Positions 1 to 5,691 of a DNA stretch of 8,647 nucleotides are shown here, in pieces. Every line of letters begins with the position of its first letter. Position 1 is the stretch's first letter. Source of the stretch: Nitrospinae bacterium CG22_combo_CG10-13_8_21_14_all_47_10 (GTDB lineage Bacteria; Nitrospinota; Nitrospinia; Nitrospinales; VA-1); assembly GCA_002786505.1 (NCBI GenBank), contig PCTK01000041.1:4396-13042 (forward strand), read 5' to 3'. The notes below the pieces were generated by a model that searched no databases, was not told where the DNA came from, and was given only the letters and a program-made list of their open reading frames with translations. The translations under genes and the position numbers were made by a program.

Positions 1-80
1 GATGACCCAAACATAATATTCAGTTCTTTGTCACGCAAAGTCGGTTTTTCCAGCCTGTTTAACGCAACCATCAATTTATT

Positions 81-1349
81 ATGAAAATTCAAAGCATACG
101 CGGTGTTAAAGATATCCTTCCTGATGAAATCTGGAAATGGCAGTACATCGAATCCATCGCCCACAAAATTTTTCCTCGTTACGGTTTCAAGGAAATACGC
201 CTCCCCGTTTTTGAAGACACCCGACTGTTTTGCCGAAGCATTGGCGAAACGACCGACATCGTTGAAAAGGAAATGTATACCTTTGCAGACCGTGGAGGCG
301 ACTCCATCACGCTTCGGCCTGAAGGAACGGCAGGGGTGGTGCGTGCCTATGTGGAACACAAAATGTACAACCCCCCGTCAGTACTCAAAATGTTTTATAT
401 GGGGCCCATGTTCCGCTATGAACGGCCCCAGGCGGGACGGTTAAGGCAGTTCAATCAAATTGGGGTAGAAGCCATGGGTTCACCCAGCCCGGTTGTGGAT
501 GTAGAAGTGATGACCATGCTCATGGAGTTTTTCAAAGAGTTGGGCCTCACCGACATAAAACTGCAAATAAATAGCCTGGGCAGTAAGGAGTGCCGACCTG
601 AATATCGCGAACTTTTAAAAACAGAAATTGAAAAACATCTGGACCACCTTTGCGCCAACTGCAAGAACCGCTACCAGCGCAACCCTCTGCGCGTCCTTGA
701 TTGCAAGTCGGAACATTGCAGTGAAATTGCCGAGGGACTGCCGAAACTCATCGACCATTTAGACCCGGCCAGTGCCGAGCACTTTTCGGAAGTACGCTCC
801 CTTCTGGATGCCGCAGGTAGCCCCTACTCCGTCAACCCCAATCTGGTCCGCGGGTTAGATTATTACAACCGTACTGCCTTTGAGGTCACCTCGCAAAATT
901 TAGGGGCGCAAAATGCCATTTGCGGCGGCGGCCGTTACGACACTCTGGTAGAAGAACTGGATGGGCCCTCGACACCCTGTTTTGGCTTTGCACTTGGACT
1001 TGAACGCCTGGTTTCCCTGGTGCCTTTTGATGAAAAAAAAATCCTGCCGAAAAATCCCGATATTTTTCTCGTCTGCCTGGGAGATGAGGCTAAGCCCATC
1101 GGATTCCAAATTGCCCACGAACTGCGTGCAAAAGGATTTGGGGTTGAGCGGGATTATGAGATGGGCAGTATGAAAAGCCAACTGCGCAAAGCCAACAAAA
1201 CACAGTGTCGGTTCACGCTGATCCTTGGAGAAAACGAAATACGCTCTGGAAAATATGTTTTAAAAAATATGGCAACCGGTGAACAAACAGAATGCCTTGC
1301 TCAGGAACTGGCAACAGAAATCGCCAGGCTCTCCGCCATACCAGGATAA
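81..1349 (+). CDS. hisS: Histidyl-tRNA synthetase
   Basis: Class II aminoacyl-tRNA synthetase that charges tRNA-His with histidine in the cytoplasm, using ATP. At 422 residues it has the usual bacterial length. The N-terminus (IRGVKDILPDE, about 6-16) is typical of the family. Motif 2 lies around 76-93 (TLRPEGTAGVVRAYVEH) and continues to the FRYERPQAGRLRQFNQ segment at 111-126. The histidine-specific motifs are LVRGLDYYNRTAFEV (255-269) and GGGRYDTLV (282-290). Motif 3 is FGFALGLERL (301-310). The insertion carries Cys191, Cys194, Cys208 and Cys213 around NPLRVLDCKS, a CxxC...C...C pattern seen in many bacterial HisRS that could bind a metal. The anticodon-binding domain fills about 326-422. 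The ATG is not preceded by a clear Shine-Dalgarno, but the family N-terminus starts right there. I see no convincing promoter in the 80 bases upstream, so the gene may belong to a transcript that begins outside the window. Confidence 0.98.
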   Translation: MKIQSIRGVKDILPDEIWKWQYIESIAHKIFPRYGFKEIRLPVFEDTRLFCRSIGETTDIVEKEMYTFADRGGDSITLRPEGTAGVVRAYVEHKMYNPPSVLKMFYMGPMFRYERPQAGRLRQFNQIGVEAMGSPSPVVDVEVMTMLMEFFKELGLTDIKLQINSLGSKECRPEYRELLKTEIEKHLDHLCANCKNRYQRNPLRVLDCKSEHCSEIAEGLPKLIDHLDPASAEHFSEVRSLLDAAGSPYSVNPNLVRGLDYYNRTAFEVTSQNLGAQNAICGGGRYDTLVEELDGPSTPCFGFALGLERLVSLVPFDEKKILPKNPDIFLVCLGDEAKPIGFQIAHELRAKGFGVERDYEMGSMKSQLRKANKTQCRFTLILGENEIRSGKYVLKNMATGEQTECLAQELATEIARLSAIPG

Positions 1350-1404
1350 TTCTGCTAAAAAAACCTTTTTGCGCGGGGCGCCATCCTAACACCGAGGTCG
1401 GTAA

Positions 1405-1433
1405 TTGACCCCTTTCAATGACCGTGCTAAATT
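1405..1433 (+). promoter_or_regulatory. Probable sigma70-type promoter of the fur-family gene
   Basis: TTGACC at 1405-1410 and TAAATT at 1428-1433 are separated by exactly 17 bases. Transcription would start near 1440, leaving a leader of about 24 bases before the ATG at 1464. A second possibility is the perfect TATAAT at 1441-1446 with ATGACC at 1418-1423, also 17 bases apart. Its leader would be only about 11 bases, with a weak GAAG just inside it. The two boxes sit in a near direct repeat (ATTGACC / AATGACC). Either choice gives fur its own promoter, separate from hisS. Confidence 0.55.
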
Positions 1434-1439
1434 AGCCCC

Positions 1440-1454
1440 ATATAATCATTAACT
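1440..1454 (+). promoter_or_regulatory. Fur/PerR-like operator dyad at the fur promoter
   Basis: The 15-mer ATATAATCATTAACT is centred on C1447. It matches the 7-1-7 Fur box TGATAATnATTATCA at 10 of 14 positions and the PerR box TTATAATnATTATAA at 10 of 14. The inner ATAATcATTA is intact in both comparisons. It covers the predicted transcription start of the TAAATT promoter and the whole alternative TATAAT box, so a bound repressor would block initiation. Autoregulation is common for Fur-family genes. The region is AT-rich, so a chance match cannot be excluded. Confidence 0.4.
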
Positions 1455-1463
1455 GAAGATATT

Positions 1464-1892
1464 ATGGCAAGTAAAGAATTACAAGTTCTTGAAGATTATA
1501 TTGTTCAGAACAAGCTGAAGATTACTAAACAGAGACGCATCGTTCTTAATTCTTTTCTGGGATGCGAGAAACATGTCAGCGCCGAAGAACTTTATAATCA
1601 GGTCACCATCACCGACCCAAAGGTTGGGCTGGCCACAGTATACCGCACATTGGCGTTGCTAACGCAAAGCGGCCTGGCTTCGGAACTGGATTTTGGCGAC
1701 GGGCAAAAACGCTATGAGCATAAATATATGCACGGCCACCACGATCACATGATCTGCACCGAGTGCGGAAAAATTATCGAATTCAACCATCCCCTCATCG
1801 AAAAATTTCAGGAAGAAGTTGCCAGCCGAAACGGTTTTACCATCACCTCGCACAAACTGGATATGTTCGGCCTATGTAGCGAATGCCGCTGA
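1464..1892 (+). CDS. fur: Fur-family metal-dependent transcriptional repressor
   Basis: A 142-residue DNA-binding repressor of the ferric uptake regulator family. The winged helix covers about 1-85 (KITKQRRIVLNSF, HVSAEELY, then VGLATVYRTLALLTQSGL at 54-71). The dimerisation and metal domain begins with HGHHDHMICTECGKIIEF at 90-107. The regulatory-site ligands align as His37, Glu85, His93, His95 and Glu106. A structural zinc site is expected from Cys98/Cys101 and Cys138/Cys141. PerR proteins have Asp in place of Glu106 (B. subtilis Asp104), and that Asp is tied to peroxide sensing. Glu here favours a Fur-type metal sensor over PerR. Zur is harder to exclude by sequence alone. The ATG has only a weak GAAG six bases or so upstream. 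The gene ends 40 bases from the convergent SUMF1 gene. A promoter and a candidate self-operator lie immediately upstream. Confidence 0.9.
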   Translation: MASKELQVLEDYIVQNKLKITKQRRIVLNSFLGCEKHVSAEELYNQVTITDPKVGLATVYRTLALLTQSGLASELDFGDGQKRYEHKYMHGHHDHMICTECGKIIEFNHPLIEKFQEEVASRNGFTITSHKLDMFGLCSECR

Positions 1893-1932
1893 CCGCTGGC
1901 GATGACAATTCCTGGATTTTTTCTGCAATCTG

Positions 1933-2829
1933 CTAGTGTGGAAGGGATTGGGCGCAACGGAAGCCCACGTAGTTAAAAACTTCGTTCATAATCTGCCCAT
2001 AGGTCGTGACTTTCGGGAAAACTTTATTCTTGGGATGTAACCAGACTCGGCTGGTTATGCGCAAAGCGCCTGCAGAGGAATCGAAGGCCCCGCCCCGCAC
2101 AACTTTTGACTCTCCCGTCTCCGGCCCTTGAGGATTATTTTTTGATCGCATTTTATAATACGGCTCATACCAGTCGTTGACCCACTCCCAAACATTTCCC
2201 ATCATGTCGTACAGCCCGTACTGGTTAGCGGCCTTGCTCCCGACAGGGTGTGTGGTTTCTGCCGAATTATCCACATACCAGGTGTAATCTTCATGCACCA
2301 TATTGCCCCAGTAGTAGCGGGTGGTCGCCCCTCCCCGCGCCGCATATTCCCATTCTGCTTCAGTGGGTAAACGACAGGTACCTCCGGATTTTTCTATAAA
2401 TTTCTGCACATCCAAAAAATTGACCTGTTCCACAGGCAGGTTCGCTCCGACGAATTTGGAGGGATTAAATCCCATCACCTTTTCCCAACGTTCCTGGGTC
2501 ACCTCATATTTGTCCAGATAAAAATCATCCAGGCAAACCTCATGCTCCGGCTTTTCATCTTCCTGAGTGTAATCATTGCCCATGATAAAACACCCGCCTT
2601 TTATGAAAACCATTCCTTCAGGAGCTTTTTCGGCTTTTGCCTTATCTTCCGGAGAAAGCTGAACCGGCACGACTCGCTGGTCAGGGAGAGGAGAAGATTC
2701 TTCAGACGCCTCCGGCAATTGAGAAAAACTGGGGTGAATCTCTTCACTGGCCTGGTCTTCTGCTTTATCACCGCAGGCAGAAAGCAGGAAAAGAAGACTG
2801 AAGGTAATGAGTATTTTATAAAAACGCAT
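1933..2829 (-). CDS. Lipoprotein with SUMF1 / formylglycine-generating-enzyme-like domain, probably non-catalytic
   Basis: A 298-residue exported lipoprotein. Residues 1-18 form a signal peptide with lipobox LSAC, giving lipidated Cys19. Gly20 at +2 suggests outer-membrane sorting if the enterobacterial rule applies. Residues 20-70 are an acidic, Pro/Ser-rich linker. Residues 71-294 are a SUMF1/FGE-sulfatase domain: GMVFIKGGCFIMG (72-84), FYLDKYEVTQERW (103-115), RLPTEAEWEYAARGG (153-167), YGLYDMMGNVWEWVNDW (204-220), VVRGGAFDSS (243-252) and YVGFRC (287-292). True formylglycine-generating enzymes have catalytic cysteines in a (Y)CxRYR(C) segment after the RGGS motif. The aligned segment here (about 251-261) has no cysteine. 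Sulfatase activation is therefore unlikely, and a structural, binding or sensory role is more plausible. The start is fixed by the signal peptide; no good Shine-Dalgarno is present. No sulfatase gene lies nearby. Confidence 0.88.
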   Translation of the reverse strand: MRFYKILITFSLLFLLSACGDKAEDQASEEIHPSFSQLPEASEESSPLPDQRVVPVQLSPEDKAKAEKAPEGMVFIKGGCFIMGNDYTQEDEKPEHEVCLDDFYLDKYEVTQERWEKVMGFNPSKFVGANLPVEQVNFLDVQKFIEKSGGTCRLPTEAEWEYAARGGATTRYYWGNMVHEDYTWYVDNSAETTHPVGSKAANQYGLYDMMGNVWEWVNDWYEPYYKMRSKNNPQGPETGESKVVRGGAFDSSAGALRITSRVWLHPKNKVFPKVTTYGQIMNEVFNYVGFRCAQSLPH

Positions 2830-2856
2830 TGTTTTAATAAGAGTTGGAAAAGGCGA

Positions 2857-2884
2857 ATGATACCATTTTAATGAGGTTTTACAA
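2857..2884 (-). promoter_or_regulatory. Candidate promoter of the SUMF1 lipoprotein gene
   Basis: Read on the minus strand, TTGTAA (complement of 2879-2884) is followed after 16 bases by TATCAT (complement of 2857-2862). The -10 matches the consensus at five of six positions and the -35 at four of six. Start would be near 2850, about 20 bases before the ATG. The surrounding DNA is very AT-rich, which raises the chance of a spurious match. Confidence 0.4.
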
Positions 2885-2899
2885 AAAAAATATAGGCAT

Positions 2900-2940
2900 T
2901 AAATAATTACTGACTTTTTAATTATTTACCTTTAAAAAGT
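2900..2940. repeat. Two overlapping AT-rich inverted repeats in the divergent spacer
   Basis: The first is a perfect 9-bp dyad: TAAATAATT at 2900-2908 pairs with AATTATTTA at 2920-2928 across an 11-base loop. The second is also a perfect 9-bp dyad: ACTTTTTAA at 2913-2921 pairs with TTAAAAAGT at 2932-2940 across 10 bases. The right arm of the first lies in the loop of the second and shares bases 2920-2921 with its left arm, so the two stems cannot form together. They lie between the SUMF1 and TPR lipoprotein genes and could be a regulator-binding region or alternative RNA folds. Low complexity makes chance formation possible. Confidence 0.45.
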
Positions 2941-3033
2941 AAAAATGGCCCCACATATACGTATTATTTCAAAAACACCTCAAATTTTTCCTCCAGAAAC
3001 CGATAAATTAAGAGATGCGTCTCTCCCTTTCAC

Positions 3034-3037
3034 GGAG
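3034..3037 (+). promoter_or_regulatory. Ribosome binding site that favours the TTG start of the TPR gene
   Basis: GGAG at 3034-3037 lies 7 bases before TTG at 3045 and 13 bases before the in-frame ATG at 3051. Spacing favours TTG, while codon preference favours ATG. Both starts give a working signal peptide and differ by only two residues. Confidence 0.5.
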
Positions 3038-3044
3038 TTAAATT

Positions 3045-5393
3045 TTGCAAATGATAAATCCATTCAGCCTTTTCACCTTTTTGATCTTAGTGGCAACGGG
3101 CTGTAGCACCTTGGAACAAAGCTTTCAAAAAACACAAAAGGTCATGACCAACCTTGCCAATGCCGCCGAGGACACCTATCGGCCTACCTTGGGTTTGGAC
3201 AGGGATATCGACCTGCAATTCGCCAAACACCAGTTCAACCGCAGAGAATATGCCGTTTCAGAATTTTATTTAAAAAAGACACTGGTTAATCAACCAGAAA
3301 ACCGGGAAGCCATCCAACTTCTGCCTTGGGCCTATTTTTTTCAAAAACGTTTTGACAAGGCATTGGCTTCTTTCAAGCAGGCTCACACTCTGCACAAAAA
3401 AGATCCTACCCCTTTATTGGGTATGGGCTGGTCTTATTTCAGCCTGAAGGAATACCAGAAAGCCCTGGATAGTTTTGAGCGCGCCGAAAGGTTTACTCCG
3501 CATTCCTACGAAATCCACAAAGGCAAGGCTTTCATTCATCTGGAACAACGCCAAAGCCAACTAGCACGAGAAGAGCTGGGAAAAATTCTTTCCCCCAATA
3601 AAGTGAACGAGCTATTAGAGAAGTGGACAGCCTCAAACTACGATGACACCGCCGTGCGCTGGGAGATCGTTCCTTCCAATCCTGAATCCAGTTCAATATT
3701 TACTTTGCCGGTTGAATATCCCCGATACCGCAGTCTTCTCCTGGGAATGCCTTCAGAAGATGTAGAAGCCCTGGATTCAGCATGGGAAAGCTATTATCAG
3801 GGCAAATACACCAAAGCCGCGGACCTGTTCAGCAGTCTGGCCCGGTCAAACTCTCCAAATCTGGATGCGGTAAATGGACTGGCCTGGAGCCTTCTCCAGG
3901 CAAAACAAATCAATAAATCAGAAAAAACATTCAAGGAAATCCAGGAACTCTACCCGCAATTTATTGGAGCATTTAAAGGCCTGCGGGAAATCGAGAAAAT
4001 CAAGAAGCGCCAGGCCGTTTATGTGCAAAATTATATAGATATTGGCAAATACCAACTGGCCGAAAACAAACTGGATGATTTACTCGATCAGTACAACGAC
4101 TGGGCTCATCTCTATAATCAATACGGGAAGATTCTCCTTGCCCGTAAAGATTATGAAAAAGCCCGGAAATATTTTCTTGACGCACAAAATTTTTCACCCA
4201 ATGACAGCTCATCAAAAATCGGCCTTGAACAGGTATTAATGGCATTGGATAAACAATTATATAAAGCTGACCAGGCATTTAAAAAAGGGGACTACAAATT
4301 AGCGACCCTGATTTATCATGATTATTTGGGGTTGGAAGAATGGCCCTCACCACATTTTAACCTGGCCCACGCCTATAACGGGCTTGGCTGGAGTCAGTTT
4401 TACAAAAAGCAGTATGAGTATGCCATTGAAAAGTTTTTGAAATCCATTGAGCATGAGGATTTTAAAGCGTCCTCAGCCAAAGGGCTTGGCCTTTCCCTGT
4501 TTGCCATAAAAAATTATCAGGATGCCCTCCCCTACCTGAAAATGGCCTTGCAATACGACCCCAAAAACAAAGACCTGGGTTATAAACTCGACTGGAGCAT
4601 TTTGCGGAGTGAGTCTCTGAGCTTTTCCCAAAAATATTTTGAAGATATTCTAAAAAAACACCCCCTGCGCGCCTCGCCTTATATGGCTCTTGGTTGGATT
4701 CACTACAACTGGCGAAATCCCGATCTCGGAATAGAATATTTTCTCAAAGCTATTTCCCTTGATCCCGATTTTGCAATGACTCCTGAGTTTTTGGCATTAC
4801 TGGAAAAGGAGCGTTTTGGCTGGCAGGTTTATAATTCGCTGGGTTGGACGTACTATCAAAATAATTTGAATGACCAGGCCATGAAAATGTTCAAACATTC
4901 CTTAAAAATTCAACCCAACAGGTCTGAATCTCGCAAGGGGATGGGGTACATCTATTTTCGGCTAGGCAAGTTTGATTCGGCCATAACGATGTTGGAGCAA
5001 TGTCTGGCTTTAAACCCCGACCCCAACCCTGTATTTGAGCGGGTAACCGGTTCCAATGCCATTTCCCCATTCCTCATGCAGACAACAGCACGGTCAAAAC
5101 TGGGAAGAGCCCGCTTTATCAAGGACAATGTTCTCGAAGCCATCAACATCTATAATGAAGAAATCATCAGGAACCCCAGCCAGCCCGATGCTTATGACGG
5201 ATTGGGATGGGCTTACCTCAAACAGGGCCGTAAATTGGAAGCCAGAACCGCCTTCATGACAGCGATTCGACTGGAACCCCTTAATAATTCAGCACAAAAG
5301 GGCCTGATGCAGGTCAAACATGCTATTGCCGAAGAAAGCCTGAAAGCCAAACCCGTCTCCCCCTACTACTTCCCCCAAACGAGTCCGAATTAG
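3045..5393 (+). CDS. Large TPR-repeat lipoprotein
   Basis: A 782-residue protein with a lipoprotein signal at the N-terminus: hydrophobic FSLFTFLILVATGC with Cys20 as the probable lipidation site. The lipobox is ATGC, with Ala at -3, slightly off the usual Leu. Ser21 at +2 fits outer-membrane sorting. From about residue 55 to 755 the chain is a series of about 15-17 tetratricopeptide units. Six of them carry an (A/G/S)-(L/M)-(G/A)-W signature: GMGW (126), GLAW (278), GLGW (446), ALGW (548), SLGW (598) and GLGW (719). Less regular stretches at about 185-238 and 660-680 break the array. The C-terminus is Pro-rich. TPR arrays scaffold protein-protein contacts, so a periplasmic or outer-membrane assembly role is likely, but no partner is visible. 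It is transcribed divergently from the SUMF1 lipoprotein gene. The start could be TTG 3045 or ATG 3051. I found no clear promoter; TATTAT at 2962-2967 lacks a -35 partner. Confidence 0.9.
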   Translation: MQMINPFSLFTFLILVATGCSTLEQSFQKTQKVMTNLANAAEDTYRPTLGLDRDIDLQFAKHQFNRREYAVSEFYLKKTLVNQPENREAIQLLPWAYFFQKRFDKALASFKQAHTLHKKDPTPLLGMGWSYFSLKEYQKALDSFERAERFTPHSYEIHKGKAFIHLEQRQSQLAREELGKILSPNKVNELLEKWTASNYDDTAVRWEIVPSNPESSSIFTLPVEYPRYRSLLLGMPSEDVEALDSAWESYYQGKYTKAADLFSSLARSNSPNLDAVNGLAWSLLQAKQINKSEKTFKEIQELYPQFIGAFKGLREIEKIKKRQAVYVQNYIDIGKYQLAENKLDDLLDQYNDWAHLYNQYGKILLARKDYEKARKYFLDAQNFSPNDSSSKIGLEQVLMALDKQLYKADQAFKKGDYKLATLIYHDYLGLEEWPSPHFNLAHAYNGLGWSQFYKKQYEYAIEKFLKSIEHEDFKASSAKGLGLSLFAIKNYQDALPYLKMALQYDPKNKDLGYKLDWSILRSESLSFSQKYFEDILKKHPLRASPYMALGWIHYNWRNPDLGIEYFLKAISLDPDFAMTPEFLALLEKERFGWQVYNSLGWTYYQNNLNDQAMKMFKHSLKIQPNRSESRKGMGYIYFRLGKFDSAITMLEQCLALNPDPNPVFERVTGSNAISPFLMQTTARSKLGRARFIKDNVLEAINIYNEEIIRNPSQPDAYDGLGWAYLKQGRKLEARTAFMTAIRLEPLNNSAQKGLMQVKHAIAEESLKAKPVSPYYFPQTSPN

Positions 5394-5432
5394 CCTATTA
5401 ACGATTTATCTGCGCAAAATCAAAACTTTCAA

Positions 5433-5460
5433 TTGACACCTGCCAAAATTCGCTTAAAAT
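5433..5460 (+). promoter_or_regulatory. Near-consensus sigma70 promoter without a protein gene downstream
   Basis: TTGACA at 5433-5438 is a perfect -35 box. TAAAAT at 5455-5460 is a five-of-six -10 box, and the spacer is 16 bases. It is the best match to consensus in the window. It lies 39 bases after the TPR stop codon and points toward the 3' end of acs, so its only visible product is the RNA described in the next entry. Confidence 0.6.
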
Positions 5461-5551
5461 AATTAGAATCCCACTGGTTGTTTAGATATAAAGACGCTCA
5501 AACATTTGGGGAGGGAGGGGTACCTTTCTCTTTTCACTGTAGGGGTGAGAA

Positions 5552-5585
5552 ATCATGGAGTTGAATTCAAATTCGACTCCATGAT
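5552..5585. repeat. 15-bp hairpin with tetraloop, enclosing a nine-codon reading frame
   Basis: Bases 5552-5566 pair with 5571-5585 over 15 positions with one T-G wobble (5562/5575) and a four-base TCAA loop. No T-run follows, so it is not itself a terminator. ATG at 5555-5557 opens a reading frame, MELNSNSTP, that stops at TGA 5582-5584. GGGTGAG at 5543-5549 is a good ribosome site five bases before that ATG. Whether the frame is translated cannot be told from one sequence. Confidence 0.75.
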
Positions 5586-5640
5586 CCCGGGCTCGCTATG
5601 CCTGGAGCCAGCTTCTTTACCCAAGATATTTTTTCTCGCC

Positions 5641-5691
5641 AGCGAAGGTCATTACAAGTTCCTGGAAAAATAACCTTTGCTTATTTTTTTT
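5641..5691 (+). terminator. Intrinsic terminator overlapping the acs stop codon
   Basis: AGCGAAGGT at 5641-5649 pairs with ACCTTTGCT at 5673-5681 (one G-T wobble). After a C/A mismatch come three more pairs, 5651-5653 with 5669-5671. The loop holds an inner TTCC/GGAA dyad. Eight T residues follow at 5684-5691. This ends plus-strand transcripts, either the predicted small RNA or TPR read-through. On the minus strand no T-run follows the stem, so it is a poor terminator for acs. The T-tract is the complement of the last lysine codons and stop region of acs. Confidence 0.65.

Larger units (their letters stand above)
5467..5691 (+). ncRNA. Predicted small RNA gene, family unknown
   Basis: About 225 bases run from the predicted start of the TTGACA/TAAAAT promoter to an intrinsic terminator. 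No convincing protein gene lies within. The 5' part holds a G-rich run (5508-5520). The middle can fold as a three-way junction: an outer GGGTGAG/TTTACCC helix (5543-5549 with 5616-5622, two G-U pairs), a 15-bp hairpin (5552-5585) and a GGCTC/GAGCC hairpin (5590-5609). An alternative TTTGGG/CCCAAG pairing (5505-5510 with 5620-5625) competes with the outer helix. I do not recognise 6S, 4.5S/SRP, RNase P or tmRNA hallmarks, though a diverged 6S RNA is worth testing. The transcript would overlap the 3' end of acs in antisense. The alternative is an untranslated tail of the TPR mRNA with a stray promoter. Confidence 0.5.

Noticed and set aside
28..56. TTGTCA at 28-33 as a hisS -35 box
   Set aside because: No acceptable -10 box lies 16-18 bases downstream.
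1350..1400. Possible hisS terminator around GCGC-GGG-GCGC at 1371-1381
   Set aside because: The stem is only four pairs, and the T-run precedes rather than follows it, so it does not fit an intrinsic terminator.
1464..1892. Naming the Fur-family protein PerR because of the PerR-like operator
   Set aside because: The position equal to B. subtilis PerR Asp104 is Glu106, as in Fur, and the operator matches a Fur box equally well.
1893..1932. Possible terminator between fur and the SUMF1 gene with six Ts at 1917-1922
   Set aside because: I could not find a stable stem directly before the T-run in either direction.
3011..3024. AGAGA-TGCG-TCTCT hairpin upstream of the TPR gene
   Set aside because: The five-pair stem is short, does not cover the ribosome site, and such stems are expected by chance.
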